Of a stretch of 11,918 bases of DNA, positions 6,171-11,918 are shown in pieces; the first letter of the stretch is position 1, and each line of letters opens with the position of its first letter. Source of the stretch: CAYUXU01 sp964489695 (GTDB lineage Bacteria > Bacillota_I > Bacilli_A > Erysipelotrichales > Erysipelotrichaceae); NCBI GenBank assembly GCA_964489695.1, contig CAZAZP010000025.1:1-11918 (forward strand). The letters run 5' to 3'. The position numbers were made by a program, and so were the translations under genes. Below the pieces are notes generated by a model that saw only the letters and a program-made list of their open reading frames with translations, was not told where the DNA came from and made no database searches.

Positions 6171-7828
6171 AGCGTTTTTGGTTTTTAGTCGTCCTTAATT
6201 TGCTGGTGGTTTTAACTTTAAATCATTTATATTTACAAGTTATTTGGTTGAGCGGTTTATTGTTATTTTTACGACCAGTTCAAAAAAGGGCCTGGCGTTG
6301 GTTATTATTATTTAGTTGTTTAATTATTTTTCAACAATGGTATCTGCGCCAACTACCCCAGACTTTTTCTGGAACAATCGTCAAAGTTAATGCTAATAAC
6401 GTAATCGTGCAAGTTAAGTCGCGTAAAATTATAGTTAATCAGATTCGCGGAGCTACCTTATTTGAACAACTAAGTTTTACTGGCAATTATCAAAAGCTTG
6501 TGGGCCCACCTTCGACTTTTGGGTTTGATAAAATCCACCATTATCAAGCGCAAGGGATATTTTATGAAATAACGCCAACTACTTACCAGCTAAGTGCTAG
6601 TTCAAGTTGGCGTTATAAATTGGTCTGCTATTTAAAACAAAAATTCACTGCTCAAAACTATCGTTTAATTGAAGAAACACTGTTTAATAGTTATGAAAAT
6701 CACTTAACGGAAAGTTTTTTAACTAGTTTATTATTTAGTAAAAGTTTACTGATTAATGGCTGTGTTCAATTGTTTGGTGTTATTATGGGTTATTTTTTTC
6801 CGGAAAAACAAACTAAGTTGTTAAAATTAATGGTAGTTAGTTTATTATCATATTTTTTTGGGTTGTATTTAATTTTTTGGCGTTTTCTTTTATCCAATTA
6901 CTTTCCATTTTCATCAAGTAATCGTTTCATGAAATGGGGTTTTAGCACCTGTTTTTTATTAGCCATCAAACCTTTTTATGTTTTTCAGGTTGGGTTTGGT
7001 TTACTTAGTGCCATTAGCTTGTTGCGTTGTTTTAGTCAAGCACGCCATTGGTATACTAATTATTTAGCGATTATTCCTTTAAATCTGTATTATTTTTATG
7101 AATTGGATATCTTTCGCTTAGTGGCTTATCCGATAGTTCGCGTGCTGGCTTTGATTAATTTTTTGTTAGTCGCGAGTCAATTAATTTGGATAAAGTTAGA
7201 TTTGTTATCAGGCTGGGCAAAACTGCTAAGTAGTTTACCGACGTGGGAATTGGCCTTAAGTGGTCAACCAAATTTTATTTGGTTAATCATTTGGTTTGAG
7301 TTAGCCAGTCTATTTTTATTAGCTCCAAAAATTAGATATTTGGCGGGCTTGATATTGTTATTAGTTTTTAACCAAAAACAACTATGGTTTCAACCAGTCG
7401 ATATCGTAACCTATCTTTATGTTGGTCAAGGTGATTGTGCAATTATCCAGCCAGCTTTTTCTACTGAGGTGATTGTGATTGATACGGGTAATAAATATAA
7501 TTATCATTATTTAACAGATTATTTAAAAGCCCGTGGCATCACAACGATTCGTTATTTAATTATTACACACCAAGATGAGGATCATAGTGGAAATCAAATT
7601 AGTTTAACTCAAGATTTTTCGGTGCGCGAGATAATTACGACTAAAAAGGACTTCACTTTTAAAAACCAACAGTGGTCAGCCTTATTAGCNNNNNNNNNNN
7701 NNNNNNNNNNNNNNNNNNNNNNNNNNNNNNNNNNNNNNNNNNNNNNNNNNNNNNNNNNNNNNNNNNNNNNNNNNNNNNNNNNNNNNNNNTTTGTTTTTAC
7801 TAGTAGTAAACAACTATTTTTATTCTAG
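6161..7828 (+). CDS. comEC: ComEC/Rec2-type DNA uptake channel with MBL domain, interrupted by an assembly gap
   Basis: ComEC carries single-stranded DNA across the membrane during transformation. Order here: N-terminal membrane segments (1-57), an OB-fold-like region (about 65-145, with LSFTGNYQKLVGPPSTFGFD), a hydrophobic channel region (about 185-408), and a C-terminal metallo-beta-lactamase-like domain from about 413. The last shows YVGQGDCAII (420-429), DTG (441-443) and the metal motif THQDEDHSGN (469-478). About 509 residues are readable before 100 N (7690-7789); after it, FVFTSSKQLFLF and a stop fit a final strand in the same frame. Homologues are usually 700-780 residues, so perhaps 150 or more are hidden. 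The highly conserved HL.AISG.H channel signature is not recognisable: the aligned place reads CVQLFGVIMGYFF (201-213). NPYYIFDIGFQ-like sequence is kept as KPFYVFQVGFG. Function is therefore uncertain. The start overlaps comEA by 10 bases. Confidence 0.88.
   Translation: MSLKRFWFLVVLNLLVVLTLNHLYLQVIWLSGLLLFLRPVQKRAWRWLLLFSCLIIFQQWYLRQLPQTFSGTIVKVNANNVIVQVKSRKIIVNQIRGATLFEQLSFTGNYQKLVGPPSTFGFDKIHHYQAQGIFYEITPTTYQLSASSSWRYKLVCYLKQKFTAQNYRLIEETLFNSYENHLTESFLTSLLFSKSLLINGCVQLFGVIMGYFFPEKQTKLLKLMVVSLLSYFFGLYLIFWRFLLSNYFPFSSSNRFMKWGFSTCFLLAIKPFYVFQVGFGLLSAISLLRCFSQARHWYTNYLAIIPLNLYYFYELDIFRLVAYPIVRVLALINFLLVASQLIWIKLDLLSGWAKLLSSLPTWELALSGQPNFIWLIIWFELASLFLLAPKIRYLAGLILLLVFNQKQLWFQPVDIVTYLYVGQGDCAIIQPAFSTEVIVIDTGNKYNYHYLTDYLKARGITTIRYLIITHQDEDHSGNQISLTQDFSVREIITTKKDFTFKNQQWSALLXXXXXXXXXXXXXXXXXXXXXXXXXXXXXXXXXXFVFTSSKQLFLF
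7690..7789. other. assembly gap of 100 N within comEC
   Basis: This is again exactly 100 N, the conventional size for an unknown gap. It removes the second half of the ComEC metallo-beta-lactamase-like domain. Typical homologue length suggests the real missing stretch is several hundred bases. Confidence 0.97.
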
Positions 7829-7839
7829 TCAGATTTCTT

Positions 7840-7848
7840 TGTTATAAT
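7840..7848 (+). promoter_or_regulatory. holA promoter (extended -10)
   Basis: TGT plus TATAAT (7840-7848) reproduces the extended -10 seen before alaS. The -35 region (TTATTC, 7820-7825) is poor. The predicted start near 7855 would leave a 5' UTR of only about 9 bases, beginning inside the ribosome binding site. Either holA is translated from a nearly leaderless message or this site is fortuitous and holA is read from comEA-comEC. Confidence 0.5.
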
Positions 7849-7863
7849 CAAAGGGGAGATACG

Positions 7864-8829
7864 ATGATCTATTTATTTTATGGCGAAGAAATATTTTTAA
7901 TAAAAAATCGGATTAAGTTATTGTTAAAGGAATTAGCTTGTGATGCAGCTGATGTAATTGCTTATGATGGCTCAAGTAAAGATTTTGATATCCAGCGCGT
8001 ATTAGAAGAGCTAAATACTGTGTCGTTTTTTACTGCCCATAAAGTAGTTTTGGTGGAACAAGCAGTATTTTTAGCTGGTAGCCAAAGTTTAAGTGAAGCT
8101 GATCAAACGGCGTTGAAAAAGTACTTAAATAAACCATTTGAAGGAAGTACTTTAATTTTTTCATTGTCTCAAGCTAATCTAGATAAACGTAAAAATCTTT
8201 CGAAAGAAGTATTAAAGCTGTCAATTAATGAACAATTTAACCCCTTAAATCCGAGTCAAATGCGAGCTCAAATAATCAGAGACTTATCTGATCACCAAAT
8301 TAAATTAGCTGATGGGGCTTTGGAACGACTAATAGAAAAGATTCCGTGTGATTTGATGGTTTGGCAACAAGAACTAGCAAAGTTAGAACTTTATCCACAT
8401 CAATTAACGGTAGATGTAATTAATGCCTTAGTAACGACTGATACTTATGATGATATTTTCGATTTAACAACCGCTGTGATTAAAAATGATCAAACTAGTA
8501 TTTTTAAGATTTATCAAGATTTATTACATTTGAATTATGATGAAATAGCGATTTTATTAATCTTAGCTAGTCAATTACGGTTTTTATATCAAGTCTTAGT
8601 TTATGCAGAGTTAGGTTGGTCGCAACCCGCTATTGCCCAAAAACTACAAGCTCATCCTTTTCGGGTGAGTCAAAATTTAAAATATCAACACCATTTAGCA
8701 ACAAAAACTATCTTAAGTTATTTAGCAAAGTTAGCGCAACTTGATCAAGAGATTAAAGCTGGCAACTTGGATAAAGAAGTCGCACTTTCGCTCTTTTTTA
8801 GTCAACCAACTTGGAATTTTCCAAAATAA
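7864..8829 (+). CDS. holA: DNA polymerase III subunit delta (clamp loader)
   Basis: HolA opens the sliding clamp as part of the clamp-loader complex in chromosome replication. At 321 residues it has the normal length. The N-terminus MIYLFYGEEIFLIKNRI matches the family (the YGEE/F-type start of the AAA+-like domain, which in delta lacks a working Walker A), followed by TVSFFTAHKVVLVEQAVF at about 52-69. LIFSLSQANLDKRKNLSK (about 97-114) fits the helicase-like core, and the C-terminal helical collar ends with DKEVALSLFFSQP. GGGGAG (7853-7858) precedes the ATG by five bases. The gene follows comEC by 35 bases, as in many Bacillota, and shares a terminator with the convergent rpsT. Confidence 0.92.
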   Translation: MIYLFYGEEIFLIKNRIKLLLKELACDAADVIAYDGSSKDFDIQRVLEELNTVSFFTAHKVVLVEQAVFLAGSQSLSEADQTALKKYLNKPFEGSTLIFSLSQANLDKRKNLSKEVLKLSINEQFNPLNPSQMRAQIIRDLSDHQIKLADGALERLIEKIPCDLMVWQQELAKLELYPHQLTVDVINALVTTDTYDDIFDLTTAVIKNDQTSIFKIYQDLLHLNYDEIAILLILASQLRFLYQVLVYAELGWSQPAIAQKLQAHPFRVSQNLKYQHHLATKTILSYLAKLAQLDQEIKAGNLDKEVALSLFFSQPTWNFPK

Positions 8830-8856
8830 AAGTGGAATTATGCTTCCACTTTTTTT
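8829..8856. terminator. bidirectional terminator between holA and rpsT
   Basis: AAAGTGGAA (8829-8837) and TTCCACTTT (8844-8852) make a perfect 9-bp stem with a six-base loop, with a T run at 8850-8856 on the plus strand. Read on the minus strand, the same stem is followed by TATTTT, so it can also end rpsT transcripts. One arm lies inside the last rpsT codons and the rpsT stop codon is in the loop. Confidence 0.9.
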
Positions 8857-9113
8857 AATTGGTTAACTAGTTGGCTTAAGCGCGCTTTATGTCGATTAGC
8901 ATAGTTTTGATGATGAATATTGCTAGTGACGGACGCATCTAAGCGGTGATAAACCTGTTGTAAGGCGACCTCAGCCGCGGTTAGATCTTGGTTTTTCACG
9001 GCTAAATTGACACGTTTAATCGCATTTTTTAAAGAAGTCTTTTTGCTTTTAGCGATTTTTGTCCGTTTACGATTAGTTCTAACGCGTTTTTCCTGCGATT
9101 TAATCTGTGGCAT
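8838..9113 (-). CDS. rpsT: 30S ribosomal protein S20
   Basis: S20 binds 16S rRNA early in small-subunit assembly. The 91-residue protein is very basic and begins MPQIKSQEKRVRTNRKRTKIAKSKK, matching the S20 pattern (IKSA.KRVRT...KR). The C-terminal helix has HHQNYANRHKARLSQLVNQL, equivalent to the usual KNKAARHKSRL..... segment. The ribosome binding site AAGGAGG (9118-9124 on the minus strand) lies four bases before the ATG. It has its own promoter and the bidirectional terminator described separately, so it can be expressed alone. It is convergent to holA, an arrangement also seen in lactobacilli as I recall. Confidence 0.94.
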   Translation of the reverse strand: MPQIKSQEKRVRTNRKRTKIAKSKKTSLKNAIKRVNLAVKNQDLTAAEVALQQVYHRLDASVTSNIHHQNYANRHKARLSQLVNQLKKVEA

Positions 9114-9135
9114 ACTTCCTCCTTGTGTTGATTAG

Positions 9136-9164
9136 AGTATAACAAAGCCCGGCTAATAAAGCAA
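9136..9164 (-). promoter_or_regulatory. rpsT promoter
   Basis: On the minus strand, TTGCTT (9159-9164) and TATACT (9136-9141) are separated by 17 bases, with TGT directly before the -10 (extended -10). The predicted start near 9129 gives a 16-base leader holding only the ribosome binding site. This is the best -35/-10 pair in the window. Confidence 0.75.
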
Positions 9165-9172
9165 AAATGTGT

Positions 9173-10378
9173 TTAAAGTTTAATCGCACCAGCTTTGTAT
9201 AAAGCAAACTTAGCACTGGCAGGTCCAATGAGTTCATAAAGAATGGACGAGGCTAAAATAATCGTCATTAATAAGTTACCAATATCTGGGGGTAACATTC
9301 GGCGCGATAAATAGGCTAGGCCGATTGAAACACCAGCTTGGGGAATAAGTGCAACTCCTAAATAGTTGCGCGCTTCTTTGGAGGCTTTGACTAAATAACA
9401 GCCTAAATAAGCACCGATGTATTTCCCAATAATCCGAATTAAAAAGTAAGCGACTCCCACAATACCAAAAGTTCTTAAGACATTAATATCTAAGTTCATC
9501 GCGGAAACTACAAAGAATAATAACATGATTGGTGGTGTAAAAATATTTAGTTGGTGATAAAGTTCTTTATCATTTGTTAAATTAATATAAATCGCCCCAA
9601 AGGTCATACAAGCAAGTAAAGGCGAAACATCAAAGGTAGCACAAAAGCCAGATAAACCTAATAATAAAGCGACAGTTAGAATTAACCGGTTATCTTGGGA
9701 GCGCTTGGGGCTCTTTAATAATAAGTGGAGTATCCAACCAAAGATGGCGCCAATGAAAATAGTTAAGATATTTAAAAGGATCGGTTGAATGATAGTAAAC
9801 CAAGCAAAACTACCGCTATCTAAGGCAATAATTAAAGAAGAAACAATACTAAACACCAGTAAACAAACAACATCGTCTAAGGCTACTACTTGTAAGAGAA
9901 TATAAACAAAATCTCCTTTTGCATGGTATTGATTAATCGTCATTACGGTACTGGCTGGTGCAGTGGCAGTACCAATCGCTCCTAATAATAAAGAGAGCTT
10001 TAATGACAAGCCAAAAATAAAATACATACTAACGGTAATAAAAATACCAGCTAGGATGGATTCAAACAAAGTAATAATAAAGACCCATTTACCAGTTTTT
10101 AGCAAAGTCTCTTTCTTAAAAAAACGACCGACCCCAAACGCAATAAATGCTAGGGCAATATCACTAATAAAGTCTAGCTCCGCCACAAATTCGCGAGGAA
10201 TAATCTTTAAAACGTATGGACCGATGATAATTCCGGCGAGAATATAGCCACTAACGTTTGGCAAAAGCAATGTTTTGGTGAAACGAGTCACCAAAAAGCC
10301 CGCTAAAAGCATAATGGCTAAAAGCATTAAAATGTAGCTAGGCCCATTTAATTTACTCCATAAATTCATACACATCAT
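9173..10378 (-). CDS. cation:proton antiporter (Na_H_Exchanger, CPA family)
   Basis: This 401-residue integral membrane protein has about a dozen hydrophobic helices and the Na/H exchanger fold. It would exchange Na+ or K+ for H+ to control ion balance and pH; the ion is not readable. Key features are NVSGYILAGIIIGPYVL (41-57), GTATAPAST (136-144), the paired acidic ion site D168-D169 (ALDDVV), the basic helix RIIGK (315-319) and LIPQAGVSIGLA (344-355). The Asp-Asp pair suggests an electrogenic CPA2-type exchanger. The protein ends at FALYKAGAIKL with no TrkA/RCK regulatory domain, unlike Kef systems. Starts at 10378, 10375 or 10369 are all possible (MMCMN), none with a strong ribosome binding site. 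It lies 59 bases upstream of rpsT on the same strand, with no terminator between, and diverges from fmt. It is not part of the usual holA-rpsT-lepA order. Confidence 0.88.
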   Translation of the reverse strand: MMCMNLWSKLNGPSYILMLLAIMLLAGFLVTRFTKTLLLPNVSGYILAGIIIGPYVLKIIPREFVAELDFISDIALAFIAFGVGRFFKKETLLKTGKWVFIITLFESILAGIFITVSMYFIFGLSLKLSLLLGAIGTATAPASTVMTINQYHAKGDFVYILLQVVALDDVVCLLVFSIVSSLIIALDSGSFAWFTIIQPILLNILTIFIGAIFGWILHLLLKSPKRSQDNRLILTVALLLGLSGFCATFDVSPLLACMTFGAIYINLTNDKELYHQLNIFTPPIMLLFFVVSAMNLDINVLRTFGIVGVAYFLIRIIGKYIGAYLGCYLVKASKEARNYLGVALIPQAGVSIGLAYLSRRMLPPDIGNLLMTIILASSILYELIGPASAKFALYKAGAIKL

Positions 10379-10468
10379 TCTTTCTTAAAACCTTGGTTAG
10401 TTACCAATCGCTTATGGAGAGCATTAATAAATTATATTAGTACCTTTATAGATTTTAGGCTATTTTGT

Positions 10469-10480
10469 TTGAAATTTCAA
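10469..10480. promoter_or_regulatory. perfect palindrome, possible operator
   Basis: TTGAAATTTCAA is a perfect 12-base palindrome just upstream of the putative antiporter -35 and about 60-72 bases upstream of the predicted fmt start. The position suits a dimeric regulator of the divergent antiporter promoter. There is no regulator gene nearby, and AT-rich DNA gives such sites by chance at an appreciable rate. Confidence 0.35.
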
Positions 10481-10525
10481 GAAATTAACCCAGATTGGTG
10501 ATTTTTTTTATTCAATCTTATTTGA

Positions 10526-10534
10526 TGATATAAT
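10526..10534 (+). promoter_or_regulatory. fmt promoter (extended -10)
   Basis: TGA plus TATAAT (10526-10534) forms an extended -10; no -35 is convincing. The predicted start near 10541 is the first base of the ribosome binding site GGAGTG, giving a leader of about 12 bases. It would drive fmt and lepA. It also shows that ATG 10535, directly after the -10, cannot be the start. Confidence 0.65.
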
Positions 10535-10552
10535 ATGGCTGGAGTGATATTA

Positions 10553-11485
10553 ATGGCACCAAGAATTATCTTTATGGGTACCCCAGAATTCGCACAAACA
10601 GTTTTAGCTGGTCTTTTAGCAGCTGATTTTCCGCTTGTAGCAGTCGTTACACAACCTGATCGACCAGTTGGACGGAGTCAAGTCTTAAACCAATCACCTG
10701 TTAAAAGACTAGCGTTGCGGCATGGTCTAAAAGTCATCCAACCAGCACGAATTATGACTACTTTTGAGCAGTTAGAGGCTTTAAAACCCGACTTATTTAT
10801 TACTTGTGCTTACGGTCAATTTTTACCAACGCGGTTATTGAATTTGCCGGCTTTGGGTTGTTTAAATCTACACGCTTCTTTATTACCTAAGTTAAGAGGT
10901 GGCGCCCCCATTCATCACGCCATTATTCAAGGCGAAACCAAGACAGGCATTTCACTGATGCAAATGGATGCCAAGATGGACGCTGGTCCAGTAGCCCTAC
11001 AAGCAAGTTTACCAATTGACTTAACTGATACCGCGGGTAGTTTGCATGATAAATTGGCCGCTTTAGCGGCGGATTTAATTGTTAAAGCTTTACCCCAATA
11101 TTTGGCGGGTGAATTGAAGTTTACTCCACAAGTTAAAGAGTTAGTTACCTTTGCTTATAATATTACTAAACAAGATGAATTTATCAGTTTTAGACGACCT
11201 TATTGGCAAGTGTATAATCAGATTAGAGGCTTAATTCCATGGCCGGTTGGTTACGCTATGCTTGCTGGGAAACGGCTAAAGCTTCATGGTGTGAAGTTTT
11301 CAGAATTCACTAGTCTAGCTTTAAGTGGGACACTACTAGCCGCGGTTGACGATGAAATAGCGGTCGTGGTCGAAAACCGAGTTTTATTATTAACGGAAGT
11401 ACAGTTTGCGGGTAAACAAAAAATTTCAGCCCAGGAGTTTTATCAAGGGCAAGGAAAAACATTAATCGGAAAGCGGTTTGAATAA
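10553..11485 (+). CDS. fmt: methionyl-tRNA formyltransferase
   Basis: Fmt formylates initiator Met-tRNA with 10-formyl-tetrahydrofolate before translation initiation. From ATG 10553 it has 310 residues, normal for the family; GGAGTG (10541-10546) lies six bases upstream. An in-frame ATG at 10535 abuts the promoter -10 and is rejected. The N-terminal formyltransferase domain shows IIFMGTPEFA, QPDRPVGR, and NLHASLLPKLRGGAPI with the catalytic N105 and H107, followed by D143 in KMDAGPV. The C-terminal tRNA-binding OB domain has IRGLIPWPVGYAML (224-237) and ISAQEFYQGQGK (291-302). In many Bacillota fmt sits with def, priA and rsmB; here none of these is present and it directly precedes lepA by four bases. 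Confidence 0.95.
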   Translation: MAPRIIFMGTPEFAQTVLAGLLAADFPLVAVVTQPDRPVGRSQVLNQSPVKRLALRHGLKVIQPARIMTTFEQLEALKPDLFITCAYGQFLPTRLLNLPALGCLNLHASLLPKLRGGAPIHHAIIQGETKTGISLMQMDAKMDAGPVALQASLPIDLTDTAGSLHDKLAALAADLIVKALPQYLAGELKFTPQVKELVTFAYNITKQDEFISFRRPYWQVYNQIRGLIPWPVGYAMLAGKRLKLHGVKFSEFTSLALSGTLLAAVDDEIAVVVENRVLLLTEVQFAGKQKISAQEFYQGQGKTLIGKRFE

Positions 11486-11489
11486 ATTT

Positions 11490-11918
11490 ATGCAACAAAA
11501 AAATATTCGTAATTTTTCTATTATTGCTCATATCGATCATGGTAAATCAACGTTAGCTGATCGAATTTTAGAAATGACAGAATCAGTTGGATCACGTGAA
11601 ATGATGTCACAACTATTAGACACGCTAGATTTAGAGCGGGAACGTGGTATTACTATTAAATTAAATGCAGTCCAGTTAAAGTACCACGCCTTAGATGGTG
11701 AGACTTATATTTTTCATTTGATAGACACCCCCGGCCATGTTGACTTTACTTATGAGGTCTCACGTTCTTTAGCAGCTTGTGAAGGGGCACTTTTGGTCGT
11801 CGATGCGGCGCAAGGAATTGAAGCCCAAACACTGGCTAATGTCTATTTAGCGTTAGATAATGATTTAGAAATATTACCGATTATTAATAAAATCGATTTA
11901 CCAAATGCGGATATCGAA
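11490..11918 (+). CDS. lepA: elongation factor 4 (LepA), 5' part
   Basis: LepA is a translational GTPase that acts on the ribosome, with roles in back-translocation or initiation still debated. The first 143 residues are in the window and the gene runs past its end. The G domain is intact: G1 AHIDHGKST (13-21), the switch I LDLERERGITIK (46-57), G3 DTPGHVDFTYEV (79-90) with H83 in the catalytic His position, and G4 NKID (133-136). The LERERGITIK segment is shared with related GTPases, but IRNFSIIAHIDHGKSTLADRI at the start is typical of LepA. The ATG lies four bases after the fmt stop (TAA-ATTT-ATG) with no ribosome binding site at a usable distance, so coupling with fmt is likely. In Bacillus, lepA follows rpsT-gpr-spoIIP. 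Confidence 0.96.
   Translation, partial: MQQKNIRNFSIIAHIDHGKSTLADRILEMTESVGSREMMSQLLDTLDLERERGITIKLNAVQLKYHALDGETYIFHLIDTPGHVDFTYEVSRSLAACEGALLVVDAAQGIEAQTLANVYLALDNDLEILPIINKIDLPNADIE

Larger units (their letters stand above)
10379..10552. other. divergent intergenic region, antiporter/fmt
   Basis: This 174-bp region holds the divergent control signals. A TATAAT on the minus strand (10431-10436) could be the antiporter -10, but the -35 is poor (CCTAAA, 10454-10459). A perfect 12-bp palindrome lies at 10469-10480, and a small inverted repeat TTGGT/ACCAA at 10393-10397 and 10403-10407 in the antiporter leader. The fmt promoter is at the right end. No ORF of interest is present. Confidence 0.6.

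Noticed and set aside
9142..9164. Terminator between the antiporter and rpsT
   Set aside because: AGCCCGGCT is a short palindrome with no usable loop or following U-tract; AAAGC repeats here are direct, not inverted.
9963..10247. Plus-strand ORF inside the antiporter gene
   Set aside because: Antisense shadow of membrane helices; no ribosome binding site and no recognisable domain.
10535..10552. Longer fmt start at ATG 10535
   Set aside because: It follows the TATAAT box directly, so it would not be transcribed from that promoter; ATG 10553 has GGAGTG at six bases.
11310..11540. Minus-strand ORF across the fmt/lepA junction
   Set aside because: Antisense to two conserved genes and covers their tight junction; no independent support.
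1..11918. Mobile element, phage, defence system or CRISPR array
   Set aside because: No transposase, integrase, terminal inverted repeats or regularly spaced repeats were seen; every gene is a known housekeeping or transport family.
1..11918. Mycoplasma-type code (TGA as Trp)
   Set aside because: Trp is encoded by TGG throughout and udk ends in TGA, with greA starting just after it.

Overview
This window is a compact, AT-rich stretch of conserved housekeeping chromosome from a walled, low-GC Gram-positive bacterium (Bacillota). The evidence is an alanine T-box leader, the alaS-ireB-ruvX-yrzB block, AGGAGG-type ribosome binding sites, a cell-wall endolytic transglycosylase (MltG), and the standard code (TGG for Trp, TGA used as a stop at udk). 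The short DUF1292 protein and the reduced gene order look more like Erysipelotrichia, Mollicutes relatives or Lactobacillales than like Bacillus. I cannot place it more finely from sequence alone.

Layout. Positions 1-279 hold a promoter and a complete T-box riboswitch with specifier codon GCU, controlling alaS. From 280 to 5620 seven genes run on the plus strand: alaS, ireB, ruvX, yrzB, mltG, udk and greA, closed by a strong terminator at 5629-5652. From 5697 to 8829 come comEA, comEC and holA (DNA uptake, then clamp loader). They end in a bidirectional terminator shared with the convergent rpsT. rpsT and a cation:proton antiporter lie on the minus strand (8838-10378). A 174-bp divergent intergenic region follows, then fmt and the 5' part of lepA, which runs off the window end.

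How the genes relate. The first block combines tRNA charging, kinase-linked signalling (IreB), rRNA processing, wall synthesis, pyrimidine salvage and transcript cleavage. It matches the well-known Bacillus order but lacks the tRNA-modification genes that lie between mltG and udk there. The second block matches comEA-comEB-comEC-holA-rpsT-gpr-spoIIP-lepA, but comEB is missing, and an antiporter and fmt occupy the place of the sporulation genes. This suggests a streamlined, non-sporulating lineage.

Two runs of exactly 100 N (2324-2423 and 7690-7789) are scaffold-gap placeholders. They interrupt alaS and comEC, so both proteins are incompletely known. I found no mobile element, CRISPR array, tRNA or rRNA, and no evidence of a new multi-gene system. 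The items most worth a second look are the divergent ComEC membrane signature, the ultra-short promoters of holA, fmt and rpsT, the rpsT stop codon inside a bidirectional terminator, and the antiporter/fmt replacement.
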